DNA of 13,609 nucleotides, from positions 1 through 13,609 of the forward strand of contig JASHQT010000316.1 of the NCBI GenBank assembly GCA_030039005.1. Direction: 5' to 3'. Both the position numbers and the translations under genes were made by a program. Origin of the DNA: Bryobacteraceae bacterium. Its GTDB lineage: Bacteria; Acidobacteriota; Terriglobia; Bryobacterales; Bryobacteraceae. Positions 8,999 to 13,609 of the stretch are shown piece by piece. The notes beneath the pieces are model-generated. The model saw nothing but the letters and a program-made list of their open reading frames with translations. It was not told the DNA's origin and did not search any database. Numbering within the stretch: position 1 is the stretch's first letter; every line of letters starts with the position of its first letter.

Positions 8999-9035
8999 AT
9001 CTAAAGTACAACGCCCGCCCGCGAAACGCTTGCGA

Positions 9036-9041
9036 TACACT
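9036..9041 (+). promoter_or_regulatory. Predicted -10 box of the first dehydrogenase gene
   Basis: TACACT inside GATACACT, ending 8 nt before the ATG at 9050. No good -35 and no Shine-Dalgarno are seen, so the mRNA is likely leaderless or has a 1-2 nt leader. Confidence 0.4.
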
Positions 9042-9049
9042 TGATTGTC

Positions 9050-10102
9050 ATGAGCGCGCCGCATCTCGCCCGCCCGCAAGCGGTCCGCCAAGCGCTGGCG
9101 GTTCGAACCACCGGAGGCTCGTCGATCGAGGAGCTGGTCTTCGACAAAGTAGACATTCCCGAGCCGGGCGCCGGCCAAGTGCTGGTCGCGATGAAAGCCG
9201 TTTCGCTGAACTATCGCGATCTCGCGGTTGTCACCGGACGCTACCCGCGCAACGCGTCGCAACCCACGGTCATCGCCTCCGACGGCGCGGGCGAAGTGGT
9301 CGCGGTAGGCGAAGGCGTGACAGTTTTTCGACCGGGCGATCGCGTAGTCGGTTCGTTTTTTCAATCCTGGATCACCGGGCCCTTCGCCCGTGAACACGGC
9401 GCATCGGCGCTGGGCGGCGCCATCGACGGCGTGTTGACGCAGTATCGCGTTTTCGATCAACAAGGTCTGCTGCCGGTTCCCGAGCATTTGAGCCTCGAAG
9501 AAGCGGCCACGCTGCCTTGCGCCGGCCTGACGGCATGGAACGCGCTGGTTCCCAGCTGCCATGTGCAAGCCGGCGATACGGTGCTGCTGCTCGGCACGGG
9601 CGGCGTTTCCATTTTCGGGCTGCAGTTCGCGAAACTGCATGGCGCGCGGGCGATCATTACCTCATCGAGCGACGAGAAGCTGGCGCGAGCCAAGAGCCTC
9701 GGCGCGGACGAGGCCGTCAATTACAAGACCCATCCCGAGTGGGACAAGGAAGTGTTGCGGCTCACCGGCGGCAAGGGCGTGGACGTCGTGCTCGAAGTAG
9801 GCGGCGGCGAAACCTTCGCGCGCTCCATGAGTTCGGTGCGCGCGTCGGGACAGATTGCCGTGATCGGCGTGCTCACGGGCGTGGCAGGCACCATTCCGCT
9901 GGGCTTGATCGGCATTCAAACGCTCAGCGTGCGCGGGATTTTTGTAGGCTCGCGGGCCATGTTCGAAGACATGAACCGCGCGATCGCGGCCAACGGGCTG
10001 CGGCCAGTAGTGGATCGAGTGTTCTCCTTCGAACAATCCGCTGAAGCGCTGCGTTATATGCAGAGCGCGCAGCATTTTGGCAAGATCGTGATCAAGCTGT
10101 AA
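9050..10102 (+). CDS. Medium-chain dehydrogenase/reductase, zinc-free quinone-oxidoreductase-like (NAD(P)-dependent)
   Basis: 350 residues, cytoplasmic. Seen: SLNYRDLAVVTGRYP (52-66), SDGAGEVVAVGEGV (77-90), PGDRVVG, the LTAWNAL hinge, and a Rossmann dinucleotide site LGTGGVSIFG (181-190). The catalytic zinc ligands of alcohol dehydrogenases are absent: the GHE motif is replaced by SDG and there is no CxxC cluster. This places it with zinc-independent MDR enzymes that reduce quinones, enones or similar carbonyls, although databases often label such proteins alcohol dehydrogenase. Substrate cannot be told. ATG 9050 is preferred over TTG 9041, three codons earlier, because of the promoter position. 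Divergent from the redox pair (81 bp between starts); a second MDR gene follows 61 bp downstream. Confidence 0.88.
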   Translation: MSAPHLARPQAVRQALAVRTTGGSSIEELVFDKVDIPEPGAGQVLVAMKAVSLNYRDLAVVTGRYPRNASQPTVIASDGAGEVVAVGEGVTVFRPGDRVVGSFFQSWITGPFAREHGASALGGAIDGVLTQYRVFDQQGLLPVPEHLSLEEAATLPCAGLTAWNALVPSCHVQAGDTVLLLGTGGVSIFGLQFAKLHGARAIITSSSDEKLARAKSLGADEAVNYKTHPEWDKEVLRLTGGKGVDVVLEVGGGETFARSMSSVRASGQIAVIGVLTGVAGTIPLGLIGIQTLSVRGIFVGSRAMFEDMNRAIAANGLRPVVDRVFSFEQSAEALRYMQSAQHFGKIVIKL

Positions 10103-10154
10103 CCGCAAAATTCGCGTATCGTTTTCGTTCCTTTGGGCATCAGATGTGGCGACT

Positions 10155-10160
10155 GGAGGA
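10155..10160 (+). promoter_or_regulatory. Shine-Dalgarno of the zinc alcohol dehydrogenase gene
   Basis: GGAGGA. It argues for ATG 10164 (4 nt after GGAGG) over GTG 10146 (upstream of the site) and ATG 10161 (1 nt after GGAGG). ATG 10173 is 13 nt away and less likely. Confidence 0.6.
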
Positions 10161-10163
10161 ATG

Positions 10164-11186
10164 ATGGCGAAGATGCGAGCGGTACAGGTGTCTCGCGCGG
10201 GCGGCCCTCTGGAGATCGTGGAGCGCGCGATTCCGGAACCGGGTTCGGGTTGGGTTCGAATCAAGGTACAGGCTTGCGGGATCTGTCACAGCGATACGGT
10301 GACGAAAGACGGGCTGTGGCCGGGCATGCAATATCCGCGTGTGCCGGGACACGAAGCGATCGGTGTAATCGATGCCGCGGGACCGAACGTGCCGCCGCGC
10401 TGGAAGGCCGGGCAGCGCGTGGGCGTGGGCTGGAACGGCGGCTACTGCGGCTATTGCGACAACTGCCGGCGCGGCGACTTCTTCACCTGCCAGACCTCCA
10501 CCGACGTAACGGGCGTCACTCGCGACGGCGGCTATGCCGAATACATGGTTGCGCCGGCGAGCGCGTTGGCGTTGGTGCCGGGCGAGCTTTGCCCGGCGGA
10601 TGCCGCGCCGCTGATGTGCGCGGGCGTGACGACGTACAATTGTTTGCGCAATAGCGGCGCACGGCCGGGCGATGTGGTGGCCGTGCTCGGCGTCGGAGGG
10701 TTGGGTCATCTCGCGGTGCAATACGCCGCGAAGATGGGATGCAAAGTGGTCGCCATCGCGCGCGGCAAGGACGACGAGCCGCTGGCACGGCAACTGGGTG
10801 CGCACCACTTTATCAACAATAAAACGCAGGACCCCGCGGCGGAACTGCAGAAGCTGGGCGGGGCGAAGGTAGTAGTGGCCACGGTTACCGCCGCCGAAGC
10901 TATGAAGCAGGCGTTTGGCGGGTTGGGCGTGCACGGCCGGATGATGCTCGTCGGCGCGGTGACTTCTCTCGAAGTGAATCCGCTGCAGATGCTGCTCGGA
11001 AATCAATCCGCCGAAGGCTGGTATTCGGGGATGTCGATCGATTCGGAAGACACGCTCAATTTCAGCGTGCTCTCGGGGGTGAAATCGATGAACGAAGCGT
11101 TTCCGCTGGAGCGCGCGCAGGAAGCGTACGACCACATGCTGAGCGGCGAGGCGCGCTTCCGCGTGGTGCTCAATATCAGCGAGTAG
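10164..11186 (+). CDS. Zinc-dependent alcohol dehydrogenase
   Basis: 340 residues, cytoplasmic; interconverts an alcohol and its aldehyde or ketone with NAD(P). Seen: catalytic zinc ligands C41 (in ACGICHSD), H63-E64 (in PGHEAIG) and C152 (in MCAGVTTY); four structural-zinc cysteines C95, C98, C101 and C109; and a Rossmann site GVGGLG (176-181). The overall pattern fits the AdhP/CAD-like group of zinc alcohol dehydrogenases. The start is placed at ATG 10164 from the Shine-Dalgarno spacing. It lies 61 bp after the zinc-free MDR gene; the two could be co-transcribed, but this gene has its own ribosome site and a TATCGT at 10117-10122. Substrate is unknown. Confidence 0.92.
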   Translation: MAKMRAVQVSRAGGPLEIVERAIPEPGSGWVRIKVQACGICHSDTVTKDGLWPGMQYPRVPGHEAIGVIDAAGPNVPPRWKAGQRVGVGWNGGYCGYCDNCRRGDFFTCQTSTDVTGVTRDGGYAEYMVAPASALALVPGELCPADAAPLMCAGVTTYNCLRNSGARPGDVVAVLGVGGLGHLAVQYAAKMGCKVVAIARGKDDEPLARQLGAHHFINNKTQDPAAELQKLGGAKVVVATVTAAEAMKQAFGGLGVHGRMMLVGAVTSLEVNPLQMLLGNQSAEGWYSGMSIDSEDTLNFSVLSGVKSMNEAFPLERAQEAYDHMLSGEARFRVVLNISE

Positions 11187-11209
11187 AGGCGCGGGCGCAA
11201 CGGGCGGCC

Positions 11210-11218
11210 TGATATCGT
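11210..11218 (+). promoter_or_regulatory. Predicted extended -10 of the glycosyltransferase gene
   Basis: TGATATCGT: TG at 11210-11211, then TATCGT (11213-11218), ending 6 nt before the TTG start at 11225. No -35 seen. It fits the GATAnnnT pattern found before three other genes here. Confidence 0.4.
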
Positions 11219-11224
11219 GGTGGT

Positions 11225-13099
11225 TTGCGCCGCCAGATCATCGTCATCGCGCTTGTCGTGCTAGCCTTGCGGATGCCGTTCCTCAACCAGGCGTTTCAGG
11301 GCGATGACGTCCTATACCTCACCGAGGCCGCGCACGCGCAGATCGAGCCGCTGCATCCCAAGCACACCGAATACGTGTTCATGGGCCGGGACATCGATAT
11401 GCGCGGGCAATCGCACCCGCCGCTGAATGCCTGGTTCCTGGCTCTGCTGATTGCGATCGGGCATGGCGTCGCGGAAATCCCGTTCCATGCGGCCTACATT
11501 CTGTTTTCGCTGCTCGCGGCGTTCAGCGCGCTCGCTCTTGCGCGGCGATTCAGCCCGCATCCGCTGCTTGCGACGCTGCTGTTCTGCGCTGCGCCGGCGT
11601 TTGTGATCAACGGGACCTCGCTCGAGGCCGATGTGCCGTTCGTCGCGCTATGGCTGCTTTCGACTGCGCTGTTTGTGTTCGCTGTGGATCGCGGGTCAGT
11701 GGCGCTGCTCGCGGGGTCCGTGCTGGCGATGGCGCTGACCGCGTTGACCGCGTACCAATCCGTCCTTCTGGTCCCGATTCTGTTCGTATACGGGCGGAAA
11801 TGGCGGACAGCATGCGCGGCCTCGCTCACCCCCATCGTGGTTTTGCTCGGCTGGAACGCCTTCGAACGATTTTCGACGGGCGCGATGCCGGCGGGCGTGC
11901 TGGCCAATTACATGTCGAGCTATGGCCTGGAGGTATTCGCGCAAAAGATCAAGAGCGCCGTCGCGCTCACCGGGCATCTGGCGTGGCTGGTGCTTCCCAC
12001 GCTCTGGATTCCGGCGCTTCCGGCGGTCCCGTTCGCAGCCTGCGCCGCGATCGCCGCGGCGTTTTATGACTGGAACCCGCTGTTCTGGGCGTCGATTGGG
12101 ATCGGCGTTGGCATCCTGGTTTGGTGCCTCCGGCATTGGCGCGATTTTTTGGCCCAATGGGTGCTGATCTTTTTCGCGGGGGCGCTTGTGATCTTTTTTG
12201 CCGGATCGGCCCGCTATTTGCTGCCCATCGCGCTGCCCCTCGCGATCCTGGCAAGTGAGCGCGTGGGGACGAGGCTGCTGGCCGTCAGCCTAGGCTGCGG
12301 ATTCGCGCTGAGCCTCGCGCTCGCGGCCGTCAATTACCAGCACTGGGACGGGTACCGGCAGTTCGCGCGCGGGCTCCAGAGCGACGTGCAGTCCAAGCGC
12401 GTTTGGATCAACGGCGAGTGGGGGCTGCGATATTATTTCGAGTCCGAAGGCGGCCTTGCGCTGCATCAGGGACAGGCCATCCATCCCGGCGAAATGGTGG
12501 TCGCAAGCGAGCTCAGCTATCCGATTCCGTTCACCAGCGGCGGCGGAGTGCTCGCGCAGGTGGCGCAGCATACGATCACGTCATCGATTCCGTTGCGGAT
12601 TGTCGCGCTTGACGGCCGCGCGGCTTATTCGACGACCATGCATGGCTTGCGTCCGTTCGACATCTCGGGCGCACCAATCGACCGGCTGGACGCCGAGCTT
12701 ATGATCGGGCGCAAGCCCACGCGCACCGATCTTCCGATGAATGCGCCGGAGGCCGCGCAGCAGATCGTGAGCGGGATTTATCAACTCGAAGGTGGCCAAT
12801 GGCGCTGGATGAGCCGCAGCGCGACCGTGCTGCTGAAGCCGCCGCCGCAGCAGGCGTCGCTCGCCGTCCAATTCACGATTCCCGCGGCATCGCCCGCGCG
12901 GCGAGTCGAGATCGCGATCGACGATCGGACGGTGGCGTCGCAAATCTACGCGGGTCCAGGCACATACACGCTTTCGAGCGGGGCTGTCACGATGAACGGG
13001 GATACGGCGAAAGTCACGATTGCGGTGGACAAAAGCTTCTCGGCGCCCGGCGACAGCCGCGAGCTGGGCATCATCTTGAGTGACGTTGGATTTCGATAA
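11225..13099 (+). CDS. Membrane glycosyltransferase, GT39/ArnT-like (GT-C fold), with C-terminal soluble module
   Basis: 624 residues. GT-C enzymes move a sugar from a polyprenyl-phosphate donor to a protein or lipid on the outer face of the inner membrane. Seen: an N-terminal membrane helix (4-20), then the acidic first-loop motif FQGDDVLYL (D27-D28, likely catalytic base/metal site), then S63-H64-P65-P66-L67-N68, the histidine loop usual for ArnT/PMT relatives. About ten hydrophobic segments follow to about residue 370. After that comes a soluble part with a conserved-looking block near residue 517 (GIYQLEGGQWRWM) and a last strand pair ending RELGIILSDVGF. The TTG at 11225 is chosen because it directly precedes the charged-then-hydrophobic N-terminus and follows a promoter box; no ATG works without losing the first helix. 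Donor and acceptor are unknown. Stands alone, 38 bp after the dehydrogenase gene. Confidence 0.82.
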   Translation: MRRQIIVIALVVLALRMPFLNQAFQGDDVLYLTEAAHAQIEPLHPKHTEYVFMGRDIDMRGQSHPPLNAWFLALLIAIGHGVAEIPFHAAYILFSLLAAFSALALARRFSPHPLLATLLFCAAPAFVINGTSLEADVPFVALWLLSTALFVFAVDRGSVALLAGSVLAMALTALTAYQSVLLVPILFVYGRKWRTACAASLTPIVVLLGWNAFERFSTGAMPAGVLANYMSSYGLEVFAQKIKSAVALTGHLAWLVLPTLWIPALPAVPFAACAAIAAAFYDWNPLFWASIGIGVGILVWCLRHWRDFLAQWVLIFFAGALVIFFAGSARYLLPIALPLAILASERVGTRLLAVSLGCGFALSLALAAVNYQHWDGYRQFARGLQSDVQSKRVWINGEWGLRYYFESEGGLALHQGQAIHPGEMVVASELSYPIPFTSGGGVLAQVAQHTITSSIPLRIVALDGRAAYSTTMHGLRPFDISGAPIDRLDAELMIGRKPTRTDLPMNAPEAAQQIVSGIYQLEGGQWRWMSRSATVLLKPPPQQASLAVQFTIPAASPARRVEIAIDDRTVASQIYAGPGTYTLSSGAVTMNGDTAKVTIAVDKSFSAPGDSRELGIILSDVGFR

Positions 13100-13148
13100 A
13101 TTCTTAGGTGGGGGGATTTTAGTTGGGCGATCTGGATTGAGGTGACCG

Positions 13149-13307
13149 ATGAAACCGATCGATAAGAAGATAGACAAGGACGTGAAGAAGGGCACCGTGC
13201 CTAAGCCGATCGAGGATCTGCCGGCGGAATGGTCCAAGGAAGATCGCGAGGATGAAGGCCGCGAGCCGGATTTGGGCGAACTGGACGAAGACCCCTCGGA
13301 GTTCTGA
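13149..13307 (+). CDS. Small highly charged hypothetical protein (52 residues)
   Basis: Not recognised. 52 residues; the N-terminal part is lysine-rich (MKPIDKKIDKDVKKG), the middle has PIEDLPAEWSKEDRE, and the C-terminal third is strongly acidic (GELDEDPSEF). No cysteine, no hydrophobic segment and one tryptophan, so probably soluble and partly disordered. Support that it is real: a good Shine-Dalgarno GAGGTGA (13139-13145) 3 nt before the ATG, clean start and stop, and position in a gap that otherwise holds no gene. Its start is 49 nt after the glycosyltransferase stop, so it may share that transcript; a GATAAATT box overlaps that stop and could serve as its own -10. Function cannot be inferred. 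Confidence 0.6.
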   Translation: MKPIDKKIDKDVKKGTVPKPIEDLPAEWSKEDREDEGREPDLGELDEDPSEF

Positions 13308-13311
13308 ATCG

Positions 13312-13338
13312 GGCCAGGCTGGGCAACAGCCAGTGGCC
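13312..13338 (+). terminator. Hairpin after the small ORF (weak terminator candidate)
   Basis: GGCTG (13317-13321), loop GGCAA, CAGCC (13327-13331), with an outer GGCC/GGCC pairing (13312-13315 with 13335-13338). Starts 4 nt after the stop codon. No T-run follows. Confidence 0.35.
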
Positions 13339-13355
13339 AATAGCCAATAGCCAAT
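13328..13355. repeat. Tandem heptamer repeat, consensus RGCCART
   Basis: Four units in register: AGCCAGT, GGCCAAT, AGCCAAT, AGCCAAT. Degenerate units flank it (GGGCAAC at 13321-13327 and GGCAGTC at 13356-13362). It is intergenic, between the small ORF and the tetR-like gene, and overlaps the right arm of a hairpin. Confidence 0.65.
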
Positions 13356-13382
13356 GGCAGTCAACGGTATCCCAGCGATCTA

Positions 13383-13410
13383 TTGACATCGATTGATTCA
13401 TACGTATAAT
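13383..13410 (+). promoter_or_regulatory. Consensus sigma-70 promoter of the tetR-like gene
   Basis: TTGACA (13383-13388), 16-bp spacer, TATAAT (13405-13410): both hexamers are perfect. Predicted transcription start near 13417, giving a leader of about 6 nt before the ATG at 13423. Confidence 0.85.
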
Positions 13411-13426
13411 TGAAACAAACGTATGA
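13398..13426. promoter_or_regulatory. Palindromic operator-like site over the tetR promoter and start codon
   Basis: Exact inverted repeat TCATACGT (13398-13405) and ACGTATGA (13419-13426), 13 bp apart. The left arm reaches the first base of the -10 and the right arm contains the start codon. TetR-family proteins commonly repress their own genes by binding such palindromes, so autorepression is the likely role. Confidence 0.65.
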
Positions 13427-13609
13427 CCACCAAAGACCGGATTCTGGATGCCGCCGAAAGGCTCTTCGCCCACGATGGCTTCGACGCCACGTCCCTGCGA
13501 GCCATCACCGCCGAAGCCAAGGTCAACCTGGCTGCGGTGAACTATCATTTCCAGTCCAAGGAAGCGCTGGTACAGGCGGTGATCGGCCGGCGGCTGGCGC
13601 CGATCAACG
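13423..13609 (+). CDS. TetR/AcrR-family transcriptional regulator, PsrA/CecR-like (N-terminal 62 residues; cut by window edge)
   Basis: Only the DNA-binding domain is in the window. Seen: KDRILDAAERLFAHDGFDAT (helix 1), then the helix-turn-helix SLRAITAEAKVNLAAVNYHF with the TetR signature VNYHF (39-43), then SKEALVQAVIGRRLAP (45-60). The NLAAVNYHF wording and the RRLAPIN continuation are typical of the PsrA/CecR-like branch, whose members control fatty-acid oxidation, efflux or drug-resistance genes; this is family knowledge, not seen here. The ATG at 13423 follows a perfect promoter with a very short leader and no Shine-Dalgarno. Its ligand and target genes (possibly an RND efflux operon downstream) lie outside the window. 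Confidence 0.9.
   Translation, partial: MTTKDRILDAAERLFAHDGFDATSLRAITAEAKVNLAAVNYHFQSKEALVQAVIGRRLAPIN

Noticed and set aside
8969..9640. Upstream extension of the thioredoxin-like gene to a 436-residue frame
   Set aside because: The extension is antisense to the zinc-free dehydrogenase and has no similarity to a domain. ATG 8968 has a proper AGGA site and begins just before the family-like part.
11187..11224. Terminator between the zinc dehydrogenase and the glycosyltransferase
   Set aside because: No stable hairpin plus T-run is present in the 38-bp gap.
13100..13148. G-quadruplex suggested by the GGTGGGGGG run after the glycosyltransferase stop
   Set aside because: There are not four suitably spaced G-tracts; only one long run and a GGG further on.

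Overview
The window is GC-rich bacterial chromosome, densely coded on both strands. The gene content (a split glycine decarboxylase, a LolD-like ATPase directly in front of clpC, an OmpH/Skp-type periplasmic chaperone and a PsrA/CecR-like TetR regulator) fits a Gram-negative (diderm) bacterium. My best guess is an acidobacterium of the Solibacter/Bryobacter type. That is an inference from overall protein character; no rRNA or other decisive marker is present.

Layout. Positions 1-2336 hold a two-gene minus-strand operon: a LolD-like ABC ATPase followed, 6 nt after its stop, by clpC, which runs off the left edge after 516 codons. A 391-bp spacer with two short hairpins and a TTGACA promoter leads into a STAS-domain anti-sigma-factor antagonist-like protein (2728-3075) and an OmpH/Skp-like exported protein (3190-3732). 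The glycine cleavage operon gcvT-gcvH-gcvPA-gcvPB fills 3774-8113. It encodes T, H and both halves of P with tight spacing; the L protein (dihydrolipoamide dehydrogenase) is not here. Its last gene overlaps tail-to-tail by 8 bp with a minus-strand redox pair, a thioredoxin-fold protein followed by a small glutaredoxin-like protein (8968-8106). Divergent from that pair are two medium-chain dehydrogenase genes, one without and one with the zinc ligands (9050-11186). They are followed by a GT39/ArnT-like membrane glycosyltransferase with an extra C-terminal soluble module (11225-13099), a 52-residue very charged small protein (13149-13307), a heptamer repeat tract, and the start of a TetR-family gene with a consensus promoter and a palindromic operator-like site (13383-13609, cut by the right edge).

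Most of this is ordinary housekeeping and accessory metabolism; I see no phage, IS element, CRISPR array, rRNA or complete tRNA. The most interesting pattern is regulatory. Four genes that start after a gap (STAS, gcvT, the first dehydrogenase, the glycosyltransferase) have no usable Shine-Dalgarno sequence, but each has a GATAnnnT box ending 6-8 nt before the start codon, as expected for leaderless mRNAs. Other points worth a look are a tRNA T-arm-like sequence exactly at the gcvT start, the 27-bp inverted repeat over the tetR promoter and start codon, and the small charged ORF.
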